DNA of 64,000 nucleotides from JAGVPT01 sp035505655 (GCA_035505655.1 DATJQP010000133.1:1-64000), one strand, 5' to 3'. Shown: positions 17,411 to 27,695, counted from the stretch's first letter. Translations and numbers: made by a program. The notes: a model not told the origin generated them from the sequence alone.

Positions 17411-17509
17411 TACGACAGAATCAATATAAGTCAAAAGTGCAAATAGTTCAATCCTTGTTCAACATCCTCCCATTAGCCGTCGATTTCGACCAATGTGGAT
17501 TCGTGGCCT

Positions 17510-18778
17510 CTAAAAGATATACTTTATCCCCGCCGAGTAGGAATTGTCGTAGACATAACTCCCCGGACTGAAGCTCAATTCCTGATGCGTAAGGTCGTAC
17601 GACGCCGAAAGAACGTAGTGATTGGTAACCGAATACTGAAACCCCACTCCCCCGTTCTGCGACTTGAGGAAATAGATCTCCTTCCCGCTCACACCCGTCG
17701 CGAGGAGGACATCCCGCTCGTCGGGAGTATATCCGATACTTCCACGCGCATAGACGTAACTGTCGGCGTCGCTGAAATAGCGGCGCACGAGCAATCCTCC
17801 CGAACGTGAAAAACTGCCGCTCCCCGGAGTGATGTACGGCCGGAAGGAGAAGTAGTAGTCGCCGACGTAGAGGTTCAACGACCCGGTGTAGATCGTCACT
17901 TCGCTTCCGGGACCGAAGTAGAGGTACCGGAATCCGAGCGATCCCTCCATGCTCGACGGCAGGCGCCCGTAGAGCTCCCCTCCGGCCCGGTGCCGGGGAA
18001 AAATATCGGCCTCGGAGTAACCGTAGTTCAGGTAGGCATAGATGCCGCTCTTGATCCTTGGATAGAAATCGACCTCTTCCTGATATCCTGGTGTCTTGAA
18101 CCGGTACCCGTAGTTCACCCGCGCAAAGACCGATCCTATCGCCGTCCGTCTGCTGAGCTGGAGATACCCGAGATGCATCGGGTCGTAAATGTCGGAGAAC
18201 CTGTCGCCGGTGTAGTTCGCGCTCAGAGAGTAGTACATCGACTTTGACCTGATCTGCTCCCTCAGGTCGGCAATCTGAGAATTGGCCGGATTGACATCCT
18301 CGGCCCGCGCGAGGATCGTGAGGGCCTCGTAGTCGCGCCCAAGGTTGCGCAACACGACTGCTTTCTTCACGAGGAGCTCATCGTTGTTCGGATCGCGCTT
18401 CAACGCTTCGTCGGCTACGCCAAGCGCCGCCTCCGGATGGTCGCTCCATAGTTCGTCATCGATCAGCGCCTCGTACGCGTCGACGCTCGACGGGTTGGAT
18501 TTGAGGGCGCGGCGAAGCTCGATCCTTGCACTGTCGTACATCCCGTCCCACGCGTAGGTACGTCCGAGCAGCACACGGACGTCCACATAGTCCGGCGATC
18601 GTTGCAGAATCGCCTTGAGGAGAACCCGCGCCTCGGCCCGATGGCCGTTGAAGGCGCGCTGACGAGCGATCGTGAAAAGCTCATCCACCCCGAGCAACAT
18701 CTCCTTCTCCGTCTGAGCCCTCATCGCTCCCGGAAAGACCACAACGAGCAGCTGAAGAATCAGGATAAGTCGTTTCAT
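17510..18778 (-). CDS. TPR protein with YaiO-type outer-membrane barrel
   Basis: 422 residues. A signal peptide (LILILQLLVVVFPGAMRAQ) is followed by about 130 residues of TPR repeats (ARVLLKAILQRSPDYVDVRV, GRTYAWDGMYDSARIELRRAL). The C-terminal half is a barrel typical of the YaiO family (SANYTGDRFSDIYDP, TAIGSVFARVNYGYRFKTPG, GFQYSVTNHYVLSASYDL, ending YSAGIKYIF). YaiO and the related PgaA/PelB designs combine periplasmic TPRs with a barrel and are linked to polysaccharide export. It lies 14 bp after the TPR-fused phosphotransferase gene, whose TPRs match in sequence style (GKYWEAEPVYREVLRRAPHY). I infer an export or anchoring role for a surface polymer. Confidence 0.85.
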   Translation of the reverse strand: MKRLILILQLLVVVFPGAMRAQTEKEMLLGVDELFTIARQRAFNGHRAEARVLLKAILQRSPDYVDVRVLLGRTYAWDGMYDSARIELRRALKSNPSSVDAYEALIDDELWSDHPEAALGVADEALKRDPNNDELLVKKAVVLRNLGRDYEALTILARAEDVNPANSQIADLREQIRSKSMYYSLSANYTGDRFSDIYDPMHLGYLQLSRRTAIGSVFARVNYGYRFKTPGYQEEVDFYPRIKSGIYAYLNYGYSEADIFPRHRAGGELYGRLPSSMEGSLGFRYLYFGPGSEVTIYTGSLNLYVGDYYFSFRPYITPGSGSFSRSGGLLVRRYFSDADSYVYARGSIGYTPDERDVLLATGVSGKEIYFLKSQNGGVGFQYSVTNHYVLSASYDLTHQELSFSPGSYVYDNSYSAGIKYIF

Positions 18779-18792
18779 TCGCAGGACGGTGC

Positions 18793-21258
18793 CTAAGATT
18801 GTTTTCCCGTCAATCGTTTCCGGAGGGCCTTCGCGTCCGGGTACGCAGGGTTGATCCGCTGAAGCGTGTCAAGCACGGCGGAACTTTCGCGCGCTCTTCC
18901 GAGGAAGAAAAGAGCTTTTGCTTTCCGATAGAGAAACTCGACGTTTCTCGGCTGAAACGCTTCCTCGCGATCGATCAGGTCGAGGGCAACTTCGCTGTGC
19001 CCCTGCCACAGCTCGATGTCCGCGAGGGCCGACACCGCGTCCGAGTAGTGCGGGGCGCGTCGGAGGACCTCCCGATACACCGGCTCCGCCTCCCAGTATT
19101 TTCCATCCCAGGCGTACGAAAGGCCCAGAAGAACCCGGACGTCGTGAAGATCCGGATTGTCCCGCAGCAAGTGACGACAGACGATCCGGGCTTCTTCGTA
19201 ATGTTTGGCCAGCGTCAGGGTGCGCGCCCGCTCGTACAGCTCCTCGGTACCGAGGGAACCAAGCTTCAGAGCGGCGAAAAGCGAATCATCCCTTGAAATC
19301 GCGTTCGCTTCGGCCGGTTTCACGTCGGAGGGGTACACCTTGTCGTTTCCACAGACGTAGGCGTTGAGAGCTTCAAAGCTCGCTAGTTTCCCCTCGAGGT
19401 CGCTCTTCAGGCGGGAGTCATCAAGCGGTTCGGCGCTAAGGTCCGAGCGAAGCCGGTACGCCTGATCAACCGCAAGGTAGTCGGTCCCGTCGAGGTAATC
19501 GACCAGCTCATTTTTGTTCCTCATCAATGGCAATGAGTGGACGTTCCGAAACTCCGTGGCCGTGTCGATGCCGGTCCCCAGCCATGAGACCGAGTCGGGA
19601 GCGGGAATATTGTAGCGGTTCCTGAGCATCGCCAGCACCGTCGGGGCCACATCGAGATGCGAGGAGACCGAGGAGAATTTTGCAGGATGTCTCAGCATCG
19701 GCGAGGTGACGATGAAGGGGACATGGAACCGGTCGATCATGACGTCCGCCGGGATCGGGATCATCCTGTGGTCCCCGGTGATAAAAAAAATCGTATTGGC
19801 GTAGTCAGGCCTTGCCGCGTAGGTCGCGAAGAACTGACGCAACACGTCGTCGAAGTAGAGCAAGCTCTGGAATTCCGGCGCATAGTGCCGCGCAGCATCT
19901 TTTCTCTCCGGATCCCACGGGAGCGCGGCGAGACGCTGTTCAAACTTCTGTTCGTAAGAATCCTGATGCGGGGGCCGGAACGGCTCATGCGTCGTCAGGG
20001 TCATGTAGACATCCAGCCTCGGTTGCCGCGGGTCTGCATCGATCGCCGCAAAGGATCGGTTGAAGAGATCGCCGTCGTCGTATCCCCAGGAGAATCCGCT
20101 CTCATTCGACGCCGACCTGGCAAACGAAGGACCGAAGTCAGCCGCGTCGATGACCCGGTCGATCCCCTGTCGCTCGAGAAAGACATTCTGATGGTCGAAG
20201 CTGATGTCCCCGCCGTAGTAATAGGAAGTGAAGTAGCCGGCCTTCTTCAAAATGCTGAAGAGCGTGATGTGGGAGGGCATCTTGTAACTCATCTCCATGA
20301 AACCGTTTTCACCGTACGGCAACGATCCCATCAAACCGGGGAGAACACCGAAGGTCCTGCCGCTTGAGCTGACAAAGTTTTCCCAGTAAAGGCTCGCTCC
20401 GCAGAGAGAGTCGAGAAACGGAGTGAATCCTCCGAAGTGCGCTCCTTCCCCGACGAGAGACCTCCCCAATCCTTCCACGATGACGAAGACCAGGTTGGGC
20501 TTCTCGTCGTGAAGCGAAAAGAAGGGCCCGAGAACGTCCGGCGTCCGGTCTTTACGGAGCAACGGATACCCGGTGAACGTGACCTCGGCTCCCGCCGGTC
20601 GTTCCGAAAGCTTCGCCATCGATTGCCCAAGGAAGTATTGGATCTTGTCGGCAGCGAGGTAATAATCCCTGTCGGAGGCAAAGAGCGCGGACTCGGAGGG
20701 GATCAGAAGATCAACCACCGTGATGACCAGCGCAGCGGTGAGCGCGCCGACAGCGACGCCGGTTGGAACCGATCGCTTCACCGCAAATCGAACGGCGAGA
20801 ACAAAGAGAGCCAGGAAGAGAATGAGGGGAAGAATGGTCAACACCCCATATCCTCCCGAAGAGTGAACGGTGAGAAGAATATCGGACCATGAATATCCGA
20901 AGAGATCCGCCCCGAGCGGGACAAAGGTGACGAAGAAATATTGGTCGAGAAGAAATGCGCCCAAGACATTCATACACCCCAACGTGTAGAGGAGAGCCAT
21001 CCCCGCCTTCCTGCTCGCAAGAGAGAGAAGGGCGAATGGTACTATGAGAAGAAGGGTGTACGCCGAGACGTAGACAAGATCCAGACAAAGAGCGGCCAGA
21101 AAGAGAACCGGGAACCCCGAGGGCAAAGGATGGTTCATCGCCACCCCCGCAAACTCGTAGATCCTTCCGAGGAAGAGGATGGCAAGAAGGGCGGCCTGGA
21201 CGGGAATAAACCTTCCCAGCACTTCGACGATCGTGGGCCAAAGACCGCTTTTTGTCAT
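18793..21258 (-). CDS. LtaS-like phosphotransferase (sulfatase fold) fused to C-terminal TPRs
   Basis: 821 residues. Four or five membrane helices in the first 190 residues are followed by an extracytoplasmic alkaline-phosphatase/sulfatase domain. The residues used by lipoteichoic-acid-synthase-like enzymes are visible: metal Glu in VFVIVEGLGR, nucleophile Thr in SSGRTFGVLPG, Asp-His in FITGDHRMIP and a later His in DRFHVPFIV. After about residue 690 comes a TPR tract (EARIVCRHLLRDNPDLHDVRV and two more units). These enzymes transfer phosphoglycerol or phosphoethanolamine to lipids or polymers. The TPR fusion and the adjacent YaiO barrel suggest polymer modification during export. Confidence 0.85.
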   Translation of the reverse strand: MTKSGLWPTIVEVLGRFIPVQAALLAILFLGRIYEFAGVAMNHPLPSGFPVLFLAALCLDLVYVSAYTLLLIVPFALLSLASRKAGMALLYTLGCMNVLGAFLLDQYFFVTFVPLGADLFGYSWSDILLTVHSSGGYGVLTILPLILFLALFVLAVRFAVKRSVPTGVAVGALTAALVITVVDLLIPSESALFASDRDYYLAADKIQYFLGQSMAKLSERPAGAEVTFTGYPLLRKDRTPDVLGPFFSLHDEKPNLVFVIVEGLGRSLVGEGAHFGGFTPFLDSLCGASLYWENFVSSSGRTFGVLPGLMGSLPYGENGFMEMSYKMPSHITLFSILKKAGYFTSYYYGGDISFDHQNVFLERQGIDRVIDAADFGPSFARSASNESGFSWGYDDGDLFNRSFAAIDADPRQPRLDVYMTLTTHEPFRPPHQDSYEQKFEQRLAALPWDPERKDAARHYAPEFQSLLYFDDVLRQFFATYAARPDYANTIFFITGDHRMIPIPADVMIDRFHVPFIVTSPMLRHPAKFSSVSSHLDVAPTVLAMLRNRYNIPAPDSVSWLGTGIDTATEFRNVHSLPLMRNKNELVDYLDGTDYLAVDQAYRLRSDLSAEPLDDSRLKSDLEGKLASFEALNAYVCGNDKVYPSDVKPAEANAISRDDSLFAALKLGSLGTEELYERARTLTLAKHYEEARIVCRHLLRDNPDLHDVRVLLGLSYAWDGKYWEAEPVYREVLRRAPHYSDAVSALADIELWQGHSEVALDLIDREEAFQPRNVEFLYRKAKALFFLGRARESSAVLDTLQRINPAYPDAKALRKRLTGKQS

Positions 21259-21312
21259 GCCCGGCCTCCCCGACGGTGGTGCGCCGGAGCACAGGAAGGC
21301 GGGGTGATTCCG

Positions 21313-24300
21313 TCAACCATGGGATTCTCCTTTCCGGCGGAGAGCCAACAACAACTCCCGGGTCTTTTCGAATTCGCTGTTGACCTCTCGCAGAATCTTC
21401 TCCAGGCCTTCCAGCCTTCCCTCCATCGCAGACTCCTCCATGGTGTGGAGGATAGCAGCAAGGTTGAGGGCACCGAGACTGAGGCATCCTCCCCGAAGTG
21501 TATGCGCATCAAAGTAGACCTTGTCGGCTTTCCCTTGCTTCAGTGCCTCGGTGATCCGTGCAATCCTCTCCAATGCATCGTCAAGGAAGGTGTCGATGAG
21601 CGTCATCGCGAAGGCCGGGTCAGTCTCGGCGCCAAGTTCCTTCATCCTCCGGAGAATGGTCTCGTCCTGAAGCGCCTCCGGCGATGCCGTCGGCTTCGAG
21701 CTCACCGTTTTTCTTGCGGTGTTCTTCCCCCATCGCTCAAGGGTCTGCTGCATCGTTTCGATACTGATCGGTTTGCTCAGATAGTCGTCCATCCCTGCTT
21801 CGAGGCACTTTTCCCTGTCGCCGACCATCGCGTCCGCGGTCATCGCGACGATGACGGGTCGATCCTGCGGAGCATAGTGCGCGACGATGTAGCGGGTGGT
21901 GTCGAGGCCGTCCAATTCCGGCATGTGGACATCCATGAAGATGAGGTCGTACCTCGAAGTCTCCAGAGCCGTAAGGACCTGCCGCCCGTCTTCGGCAACC
22001 TCCCCCTCATAGCCCATTTGTTTGAGGACGCGGAGAGTCAATTTCTGGTTGATTGTATTGTCCTCCGCGACAAGAATCTTCATCGGAAGGCGTTTGGCAA
22101 GCTCCCTGTCGAAGGTTTGCGGAGCGTGTCTTGATGGTACGACGGACGAAGAGCTGTGAAGCTGTCCGACGATGATTTCATAGAGCTGAGATTGACGGAT
22201 CGGCTTCGAGACATAGGCGGAGAAAATCCCTTCAGCCTGTTCCCCTTCTCCGCCGAACTTTCCGGAGGAGGTCAGGAGAATGATCGGCAGCGAAGTTCCT
22301 GGCCGGAGTGCCCTGATCTCTTTGCCGAGGGCCGCGCCGTCCATCCCGGGCATCAGCATATCGAGAATGGCGAGGTCGAAAGGATCCCCTTTACGGACCC
22401 AGCTCAGCGCCTCTGCCGGAGAGGTCGTGGAGCGCGGGATCATTTCCCACTGAGAACACTGGAGGGTGAGGATGTGAAGGTTTGTCGGATTGTCATCAAC
22501 GATAAGGACCCGCTTCTGCCGGAGCTCCGGAATATTCCCCTTGAGGAAAACTTTCGGAGCCGTCGAGACCGGCGAAGCGGTCATCACTGCCGTGAAGTGA
22601 AAGTTCGACCCTTTTCCTTCCGTGCTTTCCACCCATATCCGCCCCCCCATGAGCTCGACAAGTCTCGACGAAATTGCCAGGCCGAGGCCAGTCCCTCCGA
22701 ACCTCCTCGTTGTCGAAGAGTCGACCTGGGAAAAAGCCTTGAAGAGCCTGTCGCGTTTCGCTTCGGGAATCCCGATCCCCGTATCCTTGACGGAGAATTC
22801 CAGCTCGATCTTTCCGTCCTCCGATTTATTCAACCCGACCGAGACATAGACATCTCCCGAACTCGTAAACTTTACCGCGTTGCCGACAAGATTGAAGATG
22901 ATCTGACGAAGACGCAGCACATCTCCGACGACATAGGGCGGAACCTTTGGATCGATGAGATAGAGGAGGTCGAGGTTCTTCTCGAGTGCCTTGGGAGACA
23001 TGAGGTGGAACACCTCCTCAATGCACGAGACGAGCTCGAACGGATGCTGGTCGAGCTCGATCCTCCCCGACTCGATCTTCGAGAAATCAAGGATGTCGTT
23101 GATCACGGTGAGGAGGGATTCGCCGCTCGTCCGGATCGTCTCCGCAAACTCTCTCTGCTCGTCGGAGAGCTCGGTGTTGAGGAGGAGATCCGTCATCCCG
23201 ATGACGCCGTTCATCGGCGTGCGAATCTCGTGGCTCATCGCCGCGAGGAATTCCGATTTCGCTTTTGTCGCGGCCTCCGCCGCTTCCTTCGCCTCCCTCA
23301 ATGCGCTTTCAGCCGCTTTGCGCTGGGAAATATCCTGGAGCGTCGTCCTGATGCTGCGGACACGGCCTTCCGCATCGCGCTGGAGACGCTCGTCGATCAG
23401 CACCGGCACTTCCTTCCCGTCTTTGCGGAGGTAGGTCCGTTCACCGGATGATACATCCCCCGAGCGTGTCGCGAGCTTGGTCCGGACGCGGGCTTCGGAC
23501 TCCTGCGGGTCCTTCACAAATTCCCACACAAAATGTCCTAGCATCTCTTCGGCATTGAAGCCGAGCATTGCCAGCTCCGTCCTGTTCACCGAAGTGATGC
23601 GGCCGTCGCGGTCGATTTCATGGTAGCCGACGGGCGCACCGTCGTAAAGTTCCCGGAAGCGCGCCTCGCTCTCTTCGAGCGATTTCTCCGCACGTCTGCG
23701 GTCGGTGATATCCCGGTAGGTGCTCAGGAACATCGTGCGGTCCTGGAAGTGCACCAGCGAGGTCGAGACCGAAAGGACAAGCCTCCTTCCGTCCTTCGCC
23801 CTGATCGTCGTCTCCAGGTCGAAGACGCTTCCGCGCTCCTGAACCTCTTTCACTCCGTCCAACGCCCGCTGATGATCCACCGGATCCGGATAAAGAAGCC
23901 GTGAAAAGTCCTTCGCACCATTTGCCTCTTCCATGGTATAGCCGGTGAGAGCACGCATTCTCCTGTTGAAGACCGTGAACCTCCCCTCCTCGTCGCTGAA
24001 GGTGACGCCGTCGCTGACGGTATCAATGACGACCTGGAGACGCCGCTGGCTCTCCCTCAACTCTGCCTCGCTTTTCTTCCTGTCGGTGATGTCCCTCGCC
24101 ACAGCCTGAAAACCGATCAACGTCCCGGCTTCCTTGAGAAGTTGCACGTTCTGACCGAGCCACCGTTTCTCGCCGGTCTTCGTGAGAATCGGAAACTCAT
24201 AGTACGTCGTCGGAGTGTCCGTCGTCGCCTGATGTAGGTAGAATCGCCGGGCCGGATTCTTGTACCCGTCCACGATGAGGTCAAGGTAGAGCTTACCAAT

Positions 24301-25122
24301 GACCTCCTCGGCGGCGTATCCGGTGTAGCGGATCGCCACCGGATTGACGTACGTAAACCTTCCCCGCAGATCCGTCTGATACAGGATGTCGTTTGCCGAT
24401 TCGACAAGATGACGGTACTTTCCTTCGCTCTCCATCCTCGCCTCCTCATGGAGGCGCCGGAGACTGTTCTCCCTCCGGACGAGAAGAAGCGCTACTCCGA
24501 AAAGAGCGATGCTCAGAAATCCGCCGCTGAAGAAGGCCGCGACCGTGTACCGGGATCGGTCACTCATCTCCTTCTGGAGAGATCCAAGAAGAAACCTCTC
24601 CTCCGATTCGCTACGCTCCAGCGGCTCTTCGATCGCCACCCTCAACCGTTCCGTCGCTCCAGCGGACGCTTTCTTCGCGGCCGTCATGCCGGACTCTCCG
24701 GTCCGGGCTCGAAGCGCAGCGTTCATCGTCGCCGGAAGCTCTTCGACCATCACCGCAACGGAATCGACCCGCCCCCGGAGCGCCCCGCGCTCCGCCGTCA
24801 GCGCCTTTAACTCGTTCAGCCTTACGGAGAGAGATTCGCAGTTCGCCACGAAATCGGCGAGATGCGCGCTGTCGGGTGAAAGGAGATAGCCTTTGAATTC
24901 AGACTCCGACATCGCCAGACGATAGAGCGAAGCTTTGATCTTCTCAAGAACCAGCTGGCTCCTTCCCGCCCGGTCCGACTGCTCCAGAAAATCGCGGGCA
25001 TTGACCACGACGATTGATCCCACAATCAGGAGAACGGCTCCCGCGAGGATGAAGAGTGCCGCTAGTTTGAGTCTGAAACTGAAGACGGTGCGAGACCGAG
25101 GTTCCACGATCGTTCCCTTCAT
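21313..25122 (-). CDS. Large hybrid histidine kinase (CHASE3-like, 3 PAS, HisKA, HATPase, 2 REC, HPt)
   Basis: 1269 residues. Two helices (about 18-42 and 195-217) enclose an all-helical periplasmic CHASE3-like sensor. Three PAS domains follow, each ending in an ITDRKKSE- or ISQRKAAE-type linker. Then come HisKA with phospho-acceptor MSHEIRTPMNGVIGM, HATPase (DTGIGIPEAKRDRLFKAFSQ, GGTGLGLAISS) and two receivers (LIVDDNPTN with LAILDMLMPGMDG; LVAEDNTINQKL with LIFMDVHMPELDG). A C-terminal HPt domain has HTLRGGCLSLGA. This is a complete internal phosphorelay of the BarA/TodS style. Its start lies 1 base from the glycosyltransferase stop. It probably passes phosphate to the stand-alone receiver at 27890-28270. 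Confidence 0.93.
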   Translation of the reverse strand: MKGTIVEPRSRTVFSFRLKLAALFILAGAVLLIVGSIVVVNARDFLEQSDRAGRSQLVLEKIKASLYRLAMSESEFKGYLLSPDSAHLADFVANCESLSVRLNELKALTAERGALRGRVDSVAVMVEELPATMNAALRARTGESGMTAAKKASAGATERLRVAIEEPLERSESEERFLLGSLQKEMSDRSRYTVAAFFSGGFLSIALFGVALLLVRRENSLRRLHEEARMESEGKYRHLVESANDILYQTDLRGRFTYVNPVAIRYTGYAAEEVIGKLYLDLIVDGYKNPARRFYLHQATTDTPTTYYEFPILTKTGEKRWLGQNVQLLKEAGTLIGFQAVARDITDRKKSEAELRESQRRLQVVIDTVSDGVTFSDEEGRFTVFNRRMRALTGYTMEEANGAKDFSRLLYPDPVDHQRALDGVKEVQERGSVFDLETTIRAKDGRRLVLSVSTSLVHFQDRTMFLSTYRDITDRRRAEKSLEESEARFRELYDGAPVGYHEIDRDGRITSVNRTELAMLGFNAEEMLGHFVWEFVKDPQESEARVRTKLATRSGDVSSGERTYLRKDGKEVPVLIDERLQRDAEGRVRSIRTTLQDISQRKAAESALREAKEAAEAATKAKSEFLAAMSHEIRTPMNGVIGMTDLLLNTELSDEQREFAETIRTSGESLLTVINDILDFSKIESGRIELDQHPFELVSCIEEVFHLMSPKALEKNLDLLYLIDPKVPPYVVGDVLRLRQIIFNLVGNAVKFTSSGDVYVSVGLNKSEDGKIELEFSVKDTGIGIPEAKRDRLFKAFSQVDSSTTRRFGGTGLGLAISSRLVELMGGRIWVESTEGKGSNFHFTAVMTASPVSTAPKVFLKGNIPELRQKRVLIVDDNPTNLHILTLQCSQWEMIPRSTTSPAEALSWVRKGDPFDLAILDMLMPGMDGAALGKEIRALRPGTSLPIILLTSSGKFGGEGEQAEGIFSAYVSKPIRQSQLYEIIVGQLHSSSSVVPSRHAPQTFDRELAKRLPMKILVAEDNTINQKLTLRVLKQMGYEGEVAEDGRQVLTALETSRYDLIFMDVHMPELDGLDTTRYIVAHYAPQDRPVIVAMTADAMVGDREKCLEAGMDDYLSKPISIETMQQTLERWGKNTARKTVSSKPTASPEALQDETILRRMKELGAETDPAFAMTLIDTFLDDALERIARITEALKQGKADKVYFDAHTLRGGCLSLGALNLAAILHTMEESAMEGRLEGLEKILREVNSEFEKTRELLLALRRKGESHG

Positions 25123-25123
25123 A

Positions 25124-26548
25124 TTATGCCGCGAACCCCTTTCGCTGCATGGAGCCCCAAGCGGTGACTCCTTTCATGTAATCCCACACGGCACGAATCC
25201 GCCAGTAGACTGTCAACTGCCGATATCCGAAATTCTCGATGACTGCATGGACCATCAGGCGAAAGAGGTCCGCGGGGCGAGGGTATCGATGGAATGAGAC
25301 CTCTTCCAGGAGGACGGCTCCGACCGAAAAGAAAACTCCGTAGATGACGGCCACGGTGAAGAAGAGGAGGAGGATCTCGAGGTGCGCGATCCCCAGTAAG
25401 AAGGAGATAAAAACGACAAGGTACCCGGTCCCTTCGATGATCGGACCGAAGAGCTCGAAGAGGACGAAGTACGGTCCCGCAAGCGTACCGATCACCCCAT
25501 AGCGGGCGTTGAACCACATCGATCGATGGATCAGGAGTGTGTCGAGGAGGCCACGGTGCCAGCGATTTCTCTGCTTCGCGAGAAGCGAGAGTGACTCGGG
25601 GACCTCAGTCCAGCAAACGGGATCGGGAACGAAGACAATCCTATACGGCACGTCATTCTGCCGCAAGTACCTGTGCATCCGGACGACAAGCTCCATATCC
25701 TCTCCTACGGTGTCGTGCTTGTATCCGCCGCAGGCAACGACGACGTCCCTCCGGAAGAGCCCAAAGGCGCCGGAGACGATGAGGAGCCCGTTCATCGCGC
25801 TCCAGCCCATCCTCCCGGTAAGAAATGCGCGGAGGTACTCGGTGACCTGAAAAATGGCAACGTGCTTCTTCGGAAGACGGACCGTTTTGACCCTTCCCCG
25901 CTCGAACTCGCAGCCGTTGGCAACCCGGACGATGCCTCCCACCGCAACAACCTTTTCATCTTCGAGGAACGGTTTTGACGACTTCAGGAGAGCGTCGTCC
26001 TCGAGGATGGAATCCGCGTCGATCGTGCAGAAAAGCGGGTACCTGGAGACATTGATCGCCGCGTTGAGGGCGTCGGCCTTTCCGCCGTTCTCCTTGTCGA
26101 CGACAATGAGGTTGGAAAAGGGCATCTCATCCGACACATAGATGGCCTTCACGGAGCTCGTCTCGATCGTGGGAAGGTAGGCCCGCGCGCTCTTTCGAAG
26201 ATGGAAATTCTCGATGAGGGCTTCAAGGGTCGAATCGCTGCTGCCGTCGTTCACAACAACGATCTCCATCGTCGGATAATGGAGCTTGAGGAGGGAATTC
26301 ACGTTCCCGACGATCGTGGCGCTCTCATTGTATGCCGGGGTAAGCACCGAGATCGCCGGACTCGCCTCCGATTGAAGGATGACCCGGTAATCGGTGAAGA
26401 GGTTGCGCCGTTTGTACCTTACGACGGCCGCAAGCGATGAGGCAAGAAGCCCGAAGTAGACCAGGTTGATCGCAACAAAGTAGAAGATTACGAAGACCGA
26501 GTAGGCGTAAAAGAGCAAACCGAAAATGGAGAGGAGGAATTCAATCAT
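25124..26548 (-). CDS. Membrane family-2 glycosyltransferase (PgaC/HmsR/hyaluronan-synthase type)
   Basis: 474 residues from the ATG at 26548, 13 bases after the HEAT gene stop; a longer reading frame to 26725 overlaps that gene and adds low-complexity sequence. Helices at about 5-35 precede the GT-A catalytic domain, with PAISVLTPAYNES, VVNDGSSD, the metal-binding TIDADS, a GEDMEL acid-base region and the processivity motif QRNRWHRG. Several C-terminal helices follow (GTLAGPYFVLFELFGP, TGYLVVFISFLLGI, LLLFFTVAVIYGVFF). It resembles synthases that polymerise UDP-sugars such as GlcNAc and extrude the chain. It is the likely engine of the surface-polysaccharide locus. Confidence 0.92.
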   Translation of the reverse strand: MIEFLLSIFGLLFYAYSVFVIFYFVAINLVYFGLLASSLAAVVRYKRRNLFTDYRVILQSEASPAISVLTPAYNESATIVGNVNSLLKLHYPTMEIVVVNDGSSDSTLEALIENFHLRKSARAYLPTIETSSVKAIYVSDEMPFSNLIVVDKENGGKADALNAAINVSRYPLFCTIDADSILEDDALLKSSKPFLEDEKVVAVGGIVRVANGCEFERGRVKTVRLPKKHVAIFQVTEYLRAFLTGRMGWSAMNGLLIVSGAFGLFRRDVVVACGGYKHDTVGEDMELVVRMHRYLRQNDVPYRIVFVPDPVCWTEVPESLSLLAKQRNRWHRGLLDTLLIHRSMWFNARYGVIGTLAGPYFVLFELFGPIIEGTGYLVVFISFLLGIAHLEILLLFFTVAVIYGVFFSVGAVLLEEVSFHRYPRPADLFRLMVHAVIENFGYRQLTVYWRIRAVWDYMKGVTAWGSMQRKGFAA

Positions 26549-26561
26549 GGGTTTCGAATCG

Positions 26562-27695
26562 CTATAATGAGAGAACCATTCCGTCCGGCTCGCTCTGGAA
26601 TTGCAGCGCAATGCTTCTGCCGAGGTCATCCGCCGAGACCGAAAGTTCATGGAGCGTCTCCCTTCCCGCCTTGCCAAGCCGGGCGAGGGCTTCCGCCGCG
26701 GCAAGACGGACGTTGACCGTATCATGGAGGAGGAGGTCGCGAAGGAACGGAACCGCGAGCGGTGTGTCGAACCTTCCGAGAGCTCCGGCCGCGCTGCGCC
26801 TTACCTCTTCATCCTCGTGCGAACAGTTCACCATGATCAGTGAGATACTCGAATCGTCGCCGAGAACTCCGAGGGCTTTGAGAGCGCGACATCGCAAGGG
26901 CGCTTCGGCATATCTCGCAAAGATCATGAGAGGGGCGACGGCCCTCACATCCCCGAGAGATCCGAGCATCTCTGTGCAGAAGCTCCGGACCGTCGGCGCG
27001 TCGGATGCCAGCCCGTCGATAAGGTCCTGGACCGCCGGAAGTCCGATCTCCAGGATCGCCTTCGACAGGTGCAGCGACATCCAGGGAGAGATGAAACGGA
27101 GATGCTTGAGAATAGGACCCAGCGCATCGACGCCGGCAACATCGACGAGCGCCATCGCCGCCTCAACACGAACATCCTCATCCTTGTCATCAAGGAGTGT
27201 AATGAGCGGCTCGACGGCGACCTTTGGCCTCATGAACGAGAGTGCGCGGCAGGCCTTCACCCGCACCCACCAGTGCCGGCTCGAAAGGTTCCGGAGTTCT
27301 TCATCGACGAAGCCGAGGTCGGAGAAGACTCTTTCCAAAGCGCTCCGTGAATCCCCCAGAAGGTTTCGGGCGGAATCGATCATGATATCGAGCAGTGTCT
27401 CCCGCCTCACACCTTTGCTGTAGCGTGAGGGCCGGGTAATCTCCTCCCTGAGGTTGACGAGAAGTCGCTCGCGCTCTCCGGTCGAAGCCGAAGCTTCCTC
27501 AAGATCCGCCTGAAGAAGGGCATTGAGCTTGTGCGCGTAGAAATCATGGAGACGCGAGCGCTGGTACTCCCGGCGCCGCTCGAGCGTTTTCCGGACCAGA
27601 AGCGTTATACCGATGACCACAATCGCGACGATCGCCACCACGGTAACGGAAAGGACAAAAAGAATGGCAATCCTGTTCCCTTCAAGAGTGTTCAT
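26562..27695 (-). CDS. Membrane-anchored HEAT-repeat protein
   Basis: 377 residues. A single N-terminal helix (IAILFVLSVTVVAIVAIVVIGITLLV) is followed by a charged region, then about six HEAT/PBS-lyase-like repeats from residue 140 on (WVRVKACRALSFMRPKVAVE, DEDVRVEAAMALVDVAGVDA, DEEVRRSAAGALGRFDTPLA, TVNVRLAAAEALARLGKAG). HEAT arrays are protein-binding scaffolds. The stop lies 13 bp before the glycosyltransferase start, so the two are likely translated together, and this protein may hold synthase partners at the inner membrane. No enzymatic residues are seen. Confidence 0.85.
   Translation of the reverse strand: MNTLEGNRIAILFVLSVTVVAIVAIVVIGITLLVRKTLERRREYQRSRLHDFYAHKLNALLQADLEEASASTGERERLLVNLREEITRPSRYSKGVRRETLLDIMIDSARNLLGDSRSALERVFSDLGFVDEELRNLSSRHWWVRVKACRALSFMRPKVAVEPLITLLDDKDEDVRVEAAMALVDVAGVDALGPILKHLRFISPWMSLHLSKAILEIGLPAVQDLIDGLASDAPTVRSFCTEMLGSLGDVRAVAPLMIFARYAEAPLRCRALKALGVLGDDSSISLIMVNCSHEDEEVRRSAAGALGRFDTPLAVPFLRDLLLHDTVNVRLAAAEALARLGKAGRETLHELSVSADDLGRSIALQFQSEPDGMVLSL

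Noticed and set aside
26548..26725. Longer N-terminus for the glycosyltransferase.
   Set aside because: It overlaps the HEAT gene and has low-complexity Arg/Ser content; the start at 26548 fits the spacing and the membrane helix.
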